Source: Bacteroidales bacterium
Lineage (GTDB): Bacteria; Bacteroidota; Bacteroidia; Bacteroidales; UBA932
Direction of reading: 5' to 3'
NCBI GenBank assembly: GCA_017452265.1
Contig: JAFTMS010000019.1
Location: forward strand, 124,001-188,000
DNA length: 64,000 nucleotides
Under the pieces are notes generated by a model. The model did no database searches. It worked only from the letters and a program-made list of their open reading frames with translations, and was not told the DNA's origin. Below, piece by piece: positions 38,000 to 47,666 of this stretch (position 1 is its first letter; each line of letters starts with the position of its first letter). The translations under genes and the position numbers were made by a program.

Positions 38000-38034
38000 C
38001 AAAATTACACATTTTTTGTTTTTTATTATCTTTG
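38000..38034. promoter_or_regulatory. Divergent -7 elements for glyA and RNA methyltransferase
   Basis: On the minus strand TAATTTTG (38000-38007) lies 25 nt from the glyA start; on the plus strand TATCTTTG (38027-38034) lies 35 nt before the methyltransferase start. Both match TAnnTTTG; neither has a clear TTTG at the -33 distance, so confidence is limited. Confidence 0.4.
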
Positions 38035-38069
38035 TGTTGATAACTTTTTGCAATAAGGACAAAATCATC

Positions 38070-38600
38070 ATGCAGAACAGGAAACTTCTTAACATCGAAC
38101 TGGGACGCGTCTCAGCCGACGAGTACAAGGAACTCCCTGATTCAGGGATAGTTATAGTGCTCGACAACGTTCGCAGCGCCCATAATGTCGGTTCAGCGTT
38201 CAGAACGGCGGATTCATTCAAGGCGGACAAGGTATGGCTGTGCGGAATCTGTGCGGTGCCCCCGTCAGCGGAAATCCACAAATCTGCCCTCGGAGCGGAG
38301 GACAGCGTGGAATGGGAGCATGTCGACGACACTATGGAAGCGGTCAGGAGGCTCAAGGAAGAGGGATATACGGTCGTCAGCGCGGAGCAGACAGTCGGTT
38401 CGGTGATGCTCGACAGGTTCGTTCCGGAAAAGGGCAGGAAATATGCCATTGTATTCGGAAACGAGGTGTCGGGGGTACGGCAGGACGTTGTGGATGCATC
38501 GGATTTCTGTCTTGAGATACCTCAGTTCGGCACGAAGCATTCGCTGAACGTATCTGTAAGCGTAGGCGTAATACTATGGCATTTTAAACTTAACATCTGA
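38070..38600 (+). CDS. TrmH/SpoU-family RNA 2'-O-methyltransferase
   Basis: A 176-aa SPOUT-fold methyltransferase acting on tRNA or rRNA. I chose the ATG at 38070 (MQNRKLLNIEL) over an upstream frame rich in Phe/Ile. All three SpoU motifs are present: NVGSAFRTAD, VFGNEVSGV and IPQFGTKHSLNVSVSVGV. The short length without a N-terminal RNA-binding domain is like TrmL/TrmH-type enzymes. Target base unknown. The next gene starts 3 bp downstream, although its function is unrelated. Confidence 0.93.
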   Translation: MQNRKLLNIELGRVSADEYKELPDSGIVIVLDNVRSAHNVGSAFRTADSFKADKVWLCGICAVPPSAEIHKSALGAEDSVEWEHVDDTMEAVRRLKEEGYTVVSAEQTVGSVMLDRFVPEKGRKYAIVFGNEVSGVRQDVVDASDFCLEIPQFGTKHSLNVSVSVGVILWHFKLNI

Positions 38601-38602
38601 CT

Positions 38603-41029
38603 ATGAAAAGGCTTATTTCTTTTATTTCTGGACTTATGGCCCTGGCAGGATTTTCTTCATGCCGTTCTGATGCGGACAAGGAATGCGGATTCTGGTTCGA
38701 GCATCCTGCAAGAATCTGGGAGGAAACCGTGCCGCTGGGCAACGGGCGCATCGGCATGATGCCGTGGGGCGGAACGGACTGCGAAAGAATCACGCTGAAC
38801 GAGATAACGATGTGGTCCGGATCAGTGCAGAATGCCGACAACCCTGAGGCAGGAAAGCACCTTGGGGATATCCGCAGACTGCTTTTCGAAGGCAGGAACA
38901 GGGAGGCTCAGGAGCTCATGTACAGGACGTTCACCTGCTCGGGCCCCGGCTCAGGCGGAAGGCAGTACGGCAACTATCAGGTGTTTGCAGACCTTGTGGT
39001 GGACTTCGGCACAGGCAATGCCGCTTCCGACTGCTATAAAAGGAGTCTTAACATGGCGGAAGGCATATCGCAGACCTCCTATGAAGCCGGCGGGACCATA
39101 TATGAAAGGGAACATTTCACATCGATGACCGAAGACGTGGCCGTCGCGAAGTATTCATCCGACAGAAAGGGCGGAGTCAGCTTCACGGTGACATTCAGAA
39201 GAGAATCCGACATAACCCTCGCAAGGCATGATGATGCCCTGACCATATCCGGAAGGCTCTCTGACGGCATCACGGAAGATGGCGGAATGGCCTTTGCCGG
39301 AGCCACGTCAGTACGCACCAAGGGAGGAAATGTCGTATATACGGATACGTCTGTCGTCGTGACGGGAGCGGATGAGGCAGAAATCATCATAGCCATGAAT
39401 ACTGATCACGAGATGCCGGGCAAGGATTGCGAGCCTATGGAGGCCTCGCTGATGCAGATAAGGAAGGCAAAGAAATATGATTATGCGCAACTCCGCAAAA
39501 GGCATACTGAAGCGTTCGGCGGGCTTTTCGGAAGAGCCTCCCTTGAACTGCCACGCAACGGTAATTCCGGGCTTTCAATCAGCCGCCGCTTAGAAGCGTT
39601 TGCAGAAGACCCGACAGACCTCGACCTTGTGGCCACATACATGCAGTACGGACGCTATCTGCTGATAAGCTCGACGCGCGAGGGAAGCCTGCCTCCGAAT
39701 CTTCAGGGGCTGTGGGCAGAAGGGACAGGCACACCGTGGAACGGCGACTACCACCTCAACATCAATCTGCAGATGAACCTCTGGGGAGCCGAGACCGGAA
39801 ATCTCAGCGAGCTGCACATGCCGATGATCGACTATACGCGCAGCCTTGTGCCGAACGGCGGAAAAACCGCAAGGACGTATTACGGAAGCGACGGATGGGT
39901 GACGCATATCCTCGGCAATGTCTGGGGATGGACATCTCCGTCGGAGGATCCGTCGTGGGGAGCGACAAACACTGCCGGAGCATGGCTGTGCAGGCATATA
40001 TGGGAGCACTATCTGTATACCTCGGACACGGATTTCCTTGCGGAATATTTTCCTGTCATGCAGGGAGCCGCAGAATTCTTTTCGGACATGCTCGTGGAAG
40101 ATCCGCGCACAGGCTTCCTCGTCACGGCTCCGACGACTTCGCCTGAGAACCATTATATCGACAGTAACGGGGATGTGCTGGCTATCTGCGCAGGCTCGAC
40201 TATGGACAACCAGCTTGTACGCGAGCTGTTCACCAATGTGCTCGACGCCTCTGAAGCGCTTGAAAATGACGGCAGGACAGTCGGCGGACAGGATTTTCTT
40301 GAAAGAATCGCATCACAAAGGGAAAGGCTGGCACCGACAGTCGTAGGAAAGTACGGCCAGATTGTGGAATGGAATGAGGACTATCAGGAAGCGGAGCCGC
40401 ATCACAGGCATGTGTCCCAGCTCTACGGACTGTATCCAGGCAATCAGCTTACATGGGAGGCCACCCCGGAACTGATGGAGGCGGCAAAGGTGACGCTGGA
40501 GCGCAGGGGCGACCAGTCCACCGGCTGGTCCATGGCATGGAAGATAAACTTCTGGGCACGTCTGAAGGACGGAGACAGGGCATTCAAGCTGCTGCGCAAC
40601 CTGCTCAAGCCGGCCGTGGATGCTGTGCCGACAGGAGATGAAGCCACAGACCGGGCAGCACTGAAGAATCACCGCTGGGGCACATTCCCGAACCTTTTCA
40701 GTTCGCATCCGCCAATGCAGATCGACGGCAATTTCGGAGGAAGCGCCGGCATAATGGAAATGCTTCTTCAAAGCCACCGCACGGAATGCATGGAAGCCGG
40801 TAACGAGCTGAATGTCATCGAGATACTGCCCGCCCTTCCGTCCTCATGGTCTGAAGGCTCGTTCAGCGGTCTGATGGCAAGAGGCGGCATCGCAGTCTCA
40901 TGCACATGGAGCGAAGGCAAAGTCACACACCTCACCCTCAGCTCCCCAACCCCACAGCCCGTAATCCTGACCTGCAACGGCCGCACCCACCGCCTAACCT
41001 GCACCTCCCGCACAAAGGTCAGATTATAG
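38603..41029 (+). CDS. GH95 family glycoside hydrolase (alpha-L-fucosidase/galactosidase type), lipoprotein
   Basis: An 808-aa exo-glycosidase with a lipoprotein signal ending GFSSC. Order: N-terminal beta domain (about 28-270, with PLGNGRIG), linker helices, an (alpha/alpha)6 barrel (about 330-700) and a C-terminal beta domain. Residues matching the established GH95 active site: Asn386 and Asn388 in HLNINLQMN, Glu515 in TTSPENHY and Asp708 in QIDGNFGG. GH95 members remove terminal alpha-1,2-L-fucose or the related alpha-L-galactose by inversion. Here it sits at the edge of a mannan locus, so galactosyl or fucosyl side chains are candidates. It starts 3 bp after the methyltransferase. Confidence 0.9.
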   Translation: MKRLISFISGLMALAGFSSCRSDADKECGFWFEHPARIWEETVPLGNGRIGMMPWGGTDCERITLNEITMWSGSVQNADNPEAGKHLGDIRRLLFEGRNREAQELMYRTFTCSGPGSGGRQYGNYQVFADLVVDFGTGNAASDCYKRSLNMAEGISQTSYEAGGTIYEREHFTSMTEDVAVAKYSSDRKGGVSFTVTFRRESDITLARHDDALTISGRLSDGITEDGGMAFAGATSVRTKGGNVVYTDTSVVVTGADEAEIIIAMNTDHEMPGKDCEPMEASLMQIRKAKKYDYAQLRKRHTEAFGGLFGRASLELPRNGNSGLSISRRLEAFAEDPTDLDLVATYMQYGRYLLISSTREGSLPPNLQGLWAEGTGTPWNGDYHLNINLQMNLWGAETGNLSELHMPMIDYTRSLVPNGGKTARTYYGSDGWVTHILGNVWGWTSPSEDPSWGATNTAGAWLCRHIWEHYLYTSDTDFLAEYFPVMQGAAEFFSDMLVEDPRTGFLVTAPTTSPENHYIDSNGDVLAICAGSTMDNQLVRELFTNVLDASEALENDGRTVGGQDFLERIASQRERLAPTVVGKYGQIVEWNEDYQEAEPHHRHVSQLYGLYPGNQLTWEATPELMEAAKVTLERRGDQSTGWSMAWKINFWARLKDGDRAFKLLRNLLKPAVDAVPTGDEATDRAALKNHRWGTFPNLFSSHPPMQIDGNFGGSAGIMEMLLQSHRTECMEAGNELNVIEILPALPSSWSEGSFSGLMARGGIAVSCTWSEGKVTHLTLSSPTPQPVILTCNGRTHRLTCTSRTKVRL

Positions 41030-41031
41030 GA

Positions 41032-41116
41032 GTGCTCCGGAAAATCAGGCATTTCTCCGGAGCACCCATGTTTTTTGCACCACTGCTCCGGAAAATCAGG
41101 CTTTTTCCCGGAGCAG
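41032..41116. terminator. Two related hairpins between GH95 and AraC genes
   Basis: GTGCTCCGGA (41032-41041) pairs with TCCGGAGCAC (41056-41065), and CTGCTCCGG (41083-41091) pairs with CCGGAGCAG (41108-41116). Both share the core GCTCCGGAAAATCAGGC. They lie between convergent genes, so they can end both transcripts. The same core recurs at 18397 inside the invertible segment. Confidence 0.65.
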
Positions 41117-41119
41117 CGC

Positions 41120-41983
41120 TCAATATTTTATGAGGAGCTGCGAGATATGGTTGCGGTACTCGATCGGGGTCATGTTCTTGCGTTTGGTGAATATGCGGAT
41201 GAAATTGGACTTGTTGTTGAATCCGCAGTCATAGCATATTTCGGAAGCGCTCAAGGATGTGCTTGCAAGCAGGTCGCAGGCCTTGGCTACACGAAGATTG
41301 TTGATATAAGTGATGAATGAAATGCCCGTCTTCTTCTTGAAGAAATGGCTGAATGCCGAATCCGACATGTTCACAAGCCTCGCGACATCCGAAAGACTTA
41401 CCTTCCGGGATATGTTTTCCTCTATATAACGGCAGGCCTTGCTGATCCTGCGCGACTTCGAGCTGGTGACCAGATTCTCTGATTCATACATATTGCTAAC
41501 AAGCTTGCGACGGCTGGCATGAGCAAGCGCATTCAATATGTTCAGGAACTTTGTCGCGGTCTGGAAACCCTGCATCCTTGTAAGTTCGATTATCTCATCC
41601 TTTATCCTTTCTGCATCCGCACCATAGAACTGGAGGCCCTGCATGGAATCCACAAGCAGCTGCCTTATCGGAGCGAAAAGCCGCTTGCTTATCATCTGAT
41701 AGTTCAACAGGTCGCTTGAGAACTGGATGGTTATGACATGGTTGTTCACAAGGTCGGATTTCCACACATGAGGAACATTCGGGCCGGTCATGACTATGTC
41801 CAGATCGCCGAAATATTCTTCAGAATCCCCGACCACCCTTGTTCCGCTCGTCTTCATGACCACATTTATCTCATATTCCGGATGGCAATGGATAGGATAG
41901 TCAAAATCCGCATTCGGATGGTTCAAGATAATAAAAAAATCCTCGCTGGTCAGAGGAGTTATTTCCTGTTGAATATCATTCAT
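41120..41983 (-). CDS. AraC-family transcriptional regulator
   Basis: A 287-aa regulator. I chose the ATG at about 41983 (MNDIQQEIT); an in-frame TTG two codons upstream also exists. The N-terminal 150 residues look like a cupin sugar-sensing domain (HCHPEYEINVVMKTSGTRVVGD). The C-terminal 100 residues are a double helix-turn-helix with SLSDVARLVNMSDSAFSHFF and the family signature ICYDCGFNNKSNFIRIFTKR then MTPIEYR. It is the last gene of the leftward mannan operon and is the best candidate for its regulator; no hybrid two-component regulator is present in the window. Confidence 0.93.
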   Translation of the reverse strand: MNDIQQEITPLTSEDFFIILNHPNADFDYPIHCHPEYEINVVMKTSGTRVVGDSEEYFGDLDIVMTGPNVPHVWKSDLVNNHVITIQFSSDLLNYQMISKRLFAPIRQLLVDSMQGLQFYGADAERIKDEIIELTRMQGFQTATKFLNILNALAHASRRKLVSNMYESENLVTSSKSRRISKACRYIEENISRKVSLSDVARLVNMSDSAFSHFFKKKTGISFITYINNLRVAKACDLLASTSLSASEICYDCGFNNKSNFIRIFTKRKNMTPIEYRNHISQLLIKY

Positions 41984-42063
41984 AGTCAAGTTTGTTTACT
42001 CAACAAATGTAAATGAATTTTCAAACGAAAACAATAGGGTGCGCAAAAAAGTATAATCTTTTG

Positions 42064-43554
42064 TCAATCCTGTACATTCATATCTGTAATTACGACAAGA
42101 GAACCGGCAGGTACATCCAGTACAAGGTGTTCCCCGCATAGTCCGCTGTCAGAGGCCACAAGCCAGCCCTTCCCGTCATACACGGCCCTGCCCTCTTCAT
42201 ACACATATACAGACGCATCCTCAAAGCGCTCCGGCATGGTCAGCCTGATTCTGCGGTCCTTTTCGGCCCAGTTGACGACAGCGAAGGTCTGACGGCCGTC
42301 CTTTTCAGCAGCACACATCCTTACGCTTTCCTCCCCGCATGGTTCCACAGTCAGGATGTCACATCCCTTTGGAAAGCACCGGCACATCAGGGTCCATGCC
42401 CAGTACCACGGGCGCACATCCTCTTCTTCCGGACATCCGAAAACCTCCTCACCAAGTGTATTCCAGAAGCCCCATACCTTTATATTGTCCGGACGTCCCA
42501 CATCACCGACAGAATGAGCCGCATCGTCAAGCATCCACACAGCCATACCGGAATATCCGGAATTCATGACATCCATGGCAAGAAGAGCCATATCAAGGCC
42601 ATAGAAATGGTCGTACACCATCATATTGCTGTCAGCTCCCCCTGCATACGGGTGAGCCTCTGCCCTTGCAAGATTCTCCTGAAGCAGGAGCTCGTCCCCG
42701 GGCTTGTCATACTTGAAGCCGGCTTCGCCGAGAATCATCCTTTTTCCCTCCGGCACCGCCTCACGCAGAGCCTTGAGCCTCCGTGCATACGAACCGTCAC
42801 GCACCTCAGTCTGCCCCGGATAGGCATGCACATCATATATACCGACAAGTTCATCCATATCCTCGACAGTTCTGCGTATCCAGTCATCAGCCGTCAGTCC
42901 TGTCTCAGGATGCACCCAGTGCACCACCACATCCGGAGCTGCAAGCGACACTTTCTCCTTCAGACCGGGATATCTCCCCATCTCTTCATCGAAGCGCCGT
43001 GCCATGGACATCCAAAGGCCGTAATCGCCGTCCGTGCTGGCCCAGTCACCGTCCGGCTCGTTGAAGATGACGAAATGCCTTATGCAGTCGAAACCAAGAC
43101 CGTTCACCAGATGGTCAAGATAGTTTACCGACATCTTCACCCATTCCTGAGAATCCCTCATGTGGGGCTCAGGCGGATTGAATTCTCCGTACATGACGGT
43201 AATTCCGTGATCCTGACAATACCGGAGCACCTTCTCCAGCCTGCCGATATTACGATCACGTATATATTCCCCCCCCCTCGCAGCATCCCAATAGAGAAAC
43301 CGGCTGTTTATCATGCAGCGGACGTAGCCCATCCCCATGACATCGATCCTGGACGTGAGCATCCGCCAGTCCTCTTCGGAGACATCGAAGCCCCATGAGG
43401 CTGCCTCATCGTACGGATCCCATTCTGCGCCGTTACCGATATAGTCACTGCTGATGACCTCGTCCGTCACCTTCACGTCCAGTACCTCCCGTGTACATGA
43501 AAAGCACATGACGGCACCTAACATGCAGCCCATCATCTTCCTCAGCATAAGCAT
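42064..43554 (-). CDS. Clan GH-A glycoside hydrolase lipoprotein, family uncertain
   Basis: A 496-aa lipoprotein (signal ending VMCFSC) with a predicted TIM barrel. FVIFNEPDGDW holds the Asn165-Glu166 pair typical of clan GH-A acid/base residues, and MILGEAGF holds Glu277 as likely nucleophile. A small C-terminal beta domain follows (from about 400). It resembles cellulase-fold GH5/GH39-like enzymes but I cannot place it in a family. It overlaps the GH130 gene by 13 bp, so the two should be translated together, pointing to a linked step in mannoside breakdown. Confidence 0.8.
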   Translation of the reverse strand: MLMLRKMMGCMLGAVMCFSCTREVLDVKVTDEVISSDYIGNGAEWDPYDEAASWGFDVSEEDWRMLTSRIDVMGMGYVRCMINSRFLYWDAARGGEYIRDRNIGRLEKVLRYCQDHGITVMYGEFNPPEPHMRDSQEWVKMSVNYLDHLVNGLGFDCIRHFVIFNEPDGDWASTDGDYGLWMSMARRFDEEMGRYPGLKEKVSLAAPDVVVHWVHPETGLTADDWIRRTVEDMDELVGIYDVHAYPGQTEVRDGSYARRLKALREAVPEGKRMILGEAGFKYDKPGDELLLQENLARAEAHPYAGGADSNMMVYDHFYGLDMALLAMDVMNSGYSGMAVWMLDDAAHSVGDVGRPDNIKVWGFWNTLGEEVFGCPEEEDVRPWYWAWTLMCRCFPKGCDILTVEPCGEESVRMCAAEKDGRQTFAVVNWAEKDRRIRLTMPERFEDASVYVYEEGRAVYDGKGWLVASDSGLCGEHLVLDVPAGSLVVITDMNVQD

Positions 43555-44567
43555 TCAGTCTTTAAGAAGTCCAGCAGCTCCTGCAGCGGGCATGTAGCCA
43601 CTCCGACATATCTGTCCGCCGCGCCGTAATACACATACAGGGTTCCGTCCACCACGACATTGCCTCCAGGGAAAATGCACCTGCTGTAGAATCCGTCCGT
43701 CTCGTACGGATGTTCCGGCTGCATTATCGGTTCCCTGGTGCGGGCTATCACCTTCAACGGATCCTCCCTGTCCAGCAGCATGGCTCCGACACTATATTCG
43801 GCTTTCCCTCCATCAGCGACTCCATGATACAGGACAAGCCATCCTTCGTCCGTCATCAGCGGAGGAGTGCTTCCGCCTATCTTTTCCTCCCATGTACCCT
43901 TCCTTCCGGTTATGAGCAGATGGCTCGGCTTGTCTTCCCATGCCATCAGGTCATCGGAAAACTTGAGCCATATGGATGGATATTCCACACCGTACTTCTC
44001 CCCCACATACTGCTTAGGCCTGTGCATGAGGACGTATCGTCCCCCGATCTTCTCCGGGAACAGGATCACATCCCTGTCGTCCAGGACAGGCGACGTGATT
44101 CTGCCGAGCCTGCGGAATGTACGGAAATCCTTCGTCATGGCCAGTCCTGTATTCCCGATGTTCTGCTTCAGGGACTCAGGTGCCTCGCAGCCGCATTCCG
44201 GAAGCATCACGACATCATGAGGGAACGTCCAGTACTGTCCTGGCGGATGAATCCTGTACGCATAGGTCACATAGAAGGTGTCTCCGAGGCGGATTATGCG
44301 CGGGTCCTCGACACAGCCAGCATCCGGCCCGTCTGCACTTGGCCCGAACACAGGAGTGTCGCAGCAGCGCTCGAAATGGAAGCCGTCACGGCTGGTTGCG
44401 AGGCCGAAACGTATGACATGTTCCGGATCATCCCCAGCTGCCCGGTACAGCATGTAAAAGACCCCCTTGTCGTAAATCACCCCCGGATTACAGGTCACAA
44501 GATTCTCCCACCGGTTGTCCGGATTCGGACATAGAATCGGATTATGTTCGTATTTGTTCAGCTTCAT
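43542..44567 (-). CDS. GH130 mannoside phosphorylase-type enzyme
   Basis: A 341-aa five-bladed beta-propeller enzyme with no signal peptide, so probably cytoplasmic. GH130 members phosphorolyse beta-mannosides (mannosylglucose or manno-oligosaccharides), or hydrolyse beta-1,2-mannosides. Visible family features: NPGVIYDKGVFYMLYRA, CVEDPRII with Asp88 as the expected catalytic acid, GSTPPLMTDEGWLVLYHGV and the C-terminal YVYYGAAD. Its neighbours (GH26 mannanase, symporter) fit the established mannobiose pathway of Bacteroides, but the subfamily is not settled. Confidence 0.93.
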   Translation of the reverse strand: MKLNKYEHNPILCPNPDNRWENLVTCNPGVIYDKGVFYMLYRAAGDDPEHVIRFGLATSRDGFHFERCCDTPVFGPSADGPDAGCVEDPRIIRLGDTFYVTYAYRIHPPGQYWTFPHDVVMLPECGCEAPESLKQNIGNTGLAMTKDFRTFRRLGRITSPVLDDRDVILFPEKIGGRYVLMHRPKQYVGEKYGVEYPSIWLKFSDDLMAWEDKPSHLLITGRKGTWEEKIGGSTPPLMTDEGWLVLYHGVADGGKAEYSVGAMLLDREDPLKVIARTREPIMQPEHPYETDGFYSRCIFPGGNVVVDGTLYVYYGAADRYVGVATCPLQELLDFLKTECLC

Positions 44568-44585
44568 ATCTCAAGTTTAGCAAAT

Positions 44586-46169
44586 CTAACTGAAAATAAA
44601 CAAAAGCATCGTGCCGGACACGAGAAGAGCCGCTCCCCACAGCCGGTAGTTGTTCCACCATGGCACTCCGCGAAGTTCCATGCCTTCCTTCCTGAAATCG
44701 GACAGTGAGAACACCGTATCCTTCAGCCGGTCAGATTCCGGAGCAGGATACATCAGACTGACGGCATATATGATGACGAGGCTCAACGTGAAGAGTATCG
44801 GTATCACAAAGAGGAAATGCATGTCGCCGAAGATGTCCTTCCTGAAGAAAAGGAGCAGCACCGCAAGGACGAGACCTGCCATGAGGCCCGCAAATGCACC
44901 ATTGGCATTCGTCCTTCTTGAAAAGATGCCGGCAAGGAAAGCAGCCACAACAGGAGGCGCGACATATGAGATCATCTCCTGATAGTATTTCAGGAGAGAA
45001 TCGAAACGGCTGATGTTCGGTGCCCACAAGGCGGCGATGACAAGGATCGCCACTGTCGCTGTCTTTCCGACCCTGACAAGTCCGGCAGAATCCGCCTTGG
45101 GGTTCATCTGGGCATAGAAGTCCATCGTGAAGAGGGTTGAGGCCGAATTCAGTATGGCGCTTAGCGTGGACATGAGCGCAGCAAGCATCGCCGAAAGCAG
45201 AATGCCGAGAAGACCGGCAGGAAGGAGCTTTATGACCATCGTCGGATACACCATGTCCGGATTGTCTATATCAGGAAAGAAATTCCGCGCCATGACACCC
45301 GGAAATATGATTATGAACAGGGTCACAAGTGTCAGGAAACCACAGAACATCACACCCTTGCGTCCTTCATTGACGCTTTTCGCGCTCAACACCCTCTGCA
45401 CGAGCGTCTGGTTGTTCGCCCAGAAATACAGGCCTGATATCGGCATGCCGACGAACAGCCCGAGCCACGGGGTAGCTGTGTCATCCATAGGACGAACCAG
45501 CTTCATGGACGTGTCACCCTCCTGCATCAGCCCCGCAATATATTCGCCTCCGCCCGACACGAAGCAGGTGACCGTGAGAATCACCGAGCCTGCAATGAGT
45601 ATGACAGCCTGGATAAGTTCCGCACTGATTGCAGAAGACAGGCCTCCCGGAATCGTATACGAAGCAGCCAGCAGGGCGAATATCCAGATGATCAGGCTCA
45701 AGTCTGCCGAAGGGAAGATAAGCTTGATTATCAAAGCCGCGGCATACATTGCTCCAGCGGCATCAAGGAACACGTTCCCGATTATGCTGACAGCAGAAAA
45801 ATAGTATCTTGAACGTTTGTCATAACGTTTTTCCAGAAATTCAGGGATAGTGAATATGCCCGACCTTATGTACAGCGGCAGAAGGAAGACGGCAAAGAAC
45901 ACCATGACGAAAACTCCTCCGGTCAGGTTGTAGTTGAATACCGCGATGCCTGTGTCATAGGCATCACCGGACTGCCCGATGAGCGTCGTGCTTGATATGC
46001 TGGCGGCAAAGAGCGAAAGCCCCACAACCCACCACGGCATTGTCCTTCCGGCCAGAAAATATGAGCCGGCATCCTTGCTCCGGCCATGACGAAGCCCCCA
46101 CCATGTGATGAACACGATGTAAAGAACAATTACGGCGATGTCAGCCAGCCCTATAGAGAATCCGTCCAT
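44586..46169 (-). CDS. Sodium:solute symporter (SSS family)
   Basis: A 527-aa inner-membrane transporter with about 14 predicted helices that couples sodium to uptake of a sugar. The ATG at 46169 (MDGFSIGLADIAVIV) lies 7 bp after the GH30 stop; an ATG nine codons upstream would overlap that gene. Characteristic segments are ISSTTLIGQSGDAYDTG, IPEFLEKRYDKRSRYY and TIPGGLSSAISAELIQ, which fits the SGLT-like sugar branch. Between GH30 and GH130 genes it is the likely importer of mannobiose or related short products. Confidence 0.92.
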   Translation of the reverse strand: MDGFSIGLADIAVIVLYIVFITWWGLRHGRSKDAGSYFLAGRTMPWWVVGLSLFAASISSTTLIGQSGDAYDTGIAVFNYNLTGGVFVMVFFAVFLLPLYIRSGIFTIPEFLEKRYDKRSRYYFSAVSIIGNVFLDAAGAMYAAALIIKLIFPSADLSLIIWIFALLAASYTIPGGLSSAISAELIQAVILIAGSVILTVTCFVSGGGEYIAGLMQEGDTSMKLVRPMDDTATPWLGLFVGMPISGLYFWANNQTLVQRVLSAKSVNEGRKGVMFCGFLTLVTLFIIIFPGVMARNFFPDIDNPDMVYPTMVIKLLPAGLLGILLSAMLAALMSTLSAILNSASTLFTMDFYAQMNPKADSAGLVRVGKTATVAILVIAALWAPNISRFDSLLKYYQEMISYVAPPVVAAFLAGIFSRRTNANGAFAGLMAGLVLAVLLLFFRKDIFGDMHFLFVIPILFTLSLVIIYAVSLMYPAPESDRLKDTVFSLSDFRKEGMELRGVPWWNNYRLWGAALLVSGTMLLFIFS

Positions 46170-46176
46170 GGCACCG

Positions 46177-47655
46177 TCACTCAGCATTCCACACATATGT
46201 CGCCACGGCTCCCGGTTCCAGTTTCAGGCGCGCGAACTTTCCGTTGTACTGGACATTCACGTCACGACGTGACCACGAATCGTTCGCCACGATCATGACG
46301 ACCTTGCCATATGGCGTCAGGAAAGTCACGTTGTCCGGAACATCAGCCTTCTCTATAACGTTCGTCCTCCACATCTGAGGATGCTGTTCATCCTCGCATA
46401 TGGATATCAGCCTGTCGCCGGGAGCAGTCGAGAAGATACGCTTCGATCCCGGAGGAACGAGCTTGGAAGCATGCGCGATGACATAGTAGGCAAGATTCCT
46501 CGTCACCTCGTCGCCATCTATAGTTATGGCTCCCTGACACATCGAACAGCCTCCGTTATCCGTATGAGGGTCATTCAGCGGGTCTGCCGCCAGATTCCAT
46601 AGGACGACATTGCTGCTCCAGTTGCGTGTGACTCCCACTATCAGCCTCTTGACGGCACGTGCGATATCTATTGTCGGCGAGCCGGGCCGTTCCGTCGTCA
46701 TCTGCTCGGTGAAATATATCCGTTTGTCCGGCCGCGCCTCATACACATAGGTCATCGCGCTCAGGTCACCACGATAATGATGGTAGGCTGCCCCTGACAC
46801 ATATCCGGCAGCCACAGGGTCGCCATATATCGCCAAAGCATAATCCGGACGGTCGCAGTTGTGGTCGAAGACTACGATTTCCGTATCTATCCCGGCCCTT
46901 GCAAAGGCTGGTCCGAGATGGTCTCTTACAAATTCAGTCTGATCGGCGGGATCCCACGGCATGCTCGGAGTATTGCGCGAGTTGAGCGGTTCGTTCTGAA
47001 TGGTGACAGCATCTATGTCAATGCCTTCCTTCTTCATGGCCTGAACATATTTCACAAAATACTCAGCATAGACTCCATAGCACTCCTTCCTCAGCTTTCC
47101 TCCCCTTACATCACCGCTTTCCTTCATCCATACAGGGGCCGACCACGGCGATGACATCACGGTGATGTCCGGATTAATGCCAAGTATCTCGTACATCACC
47201 GGCACCACATCCTTAAGATCCTGAGAAAGCGAGAAATGCTTCAGACCGAAATCCTCCTGTCCGGCCGGCATGTCATCATAAGAGAACACAAAGCTGTTCA
47301 GGTCGGATGCGCCCAAGGTCAGGCGGACATAACTGAACCCCACCCCTTCCTTGGGATCGAACATCTCACGCAGGATATCATGACGTACGGAAGGCGTCAT
47401 CTTCATCAGATGCTCTGCACTTCCCCCGGTGAGGGCGAATCCGAAACCGTCCATCGTCTGATATCCGCGTACAGGGTCGACCACGATGTATGCCGCCCTT
47501 TCATTGCGCTTTACGTCAAATTCGGCGACTTCACCCTGAGCCGCAAACAATGCAGACCGGTCCGGTGAAGTCATCCATGAGGATATTTTCTGTCCCGAAG
47601 CAGAGACAGCCGTCAGCAGCGATATCGCCGCAAATGCAGAACGAAGAGTCTTCAT
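46177..47655 (-). CDS. GH30 family glycoside hydrolase
   Basis: A 492-aa secreted enzyme. I chose the ATG at 47655 (MKTLRSAFAAISLLTAVSASGQ, signal peptide) rather than an in-frame TTG five codons upstream. GH30 features: GYQTMDGFGFALTGGSA, the acid/base Glu222 in TIQNEPLNS, and nucleophile Glu317 in IYFTEQMT, followed by a C-terminal beta domain. Family activities include beta-glucosidase/glucosylceramidase, beta-xylosidase and beta-fucosidase; in this locus cleavage of beta-glucosyl links in glucomannan is plausible but inferred. Confidence 0.93.
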   Translation of the reverse strand: MKTLRSAFAAISLLTAVSASGQKISSWMTSPDRSALFAAQGEVAEFDVKRNERAAYIVVDPVRGYQTMDGFGFALTGGSAEHLMKMTPSVRHDILREMFDPKEGVGFSYVRLTLGASDLNSFVFSYDDMPAGQEDFGLKHFSLSQDLKDVVPVMYEILGINPDITVMSSPWSAPVWMKESGDVRGGKLRKECYGVYAEYFVKYVQAMKKEGIDIDAVTIQNEPLNSRNTPSMPWDPADQTEFVRDHLGPAFARAGIDTEIVVFDHNCDRPDYALAIYGDPVAAGYVSGAAYHHYRGDLSAMTYVYEARPDKRIYFTEQMTTERPGSPTIDIARAVKRLIVGVTRNWSSNVVLWNLAADPLNDPHTDNGGCSMCQGAITIDGDEVTRNLAYYVIAHASKLVPPGSKRIFSTAPGDRLISICEDEQHPQMWRTNVIEKADVPDNVTFLTPYGKVVMIVANDSWSRRDVNVQYNGKFARLKLEPGAVATYVWNAE

Positions 47656-47666
47656 ATGAGTATATT

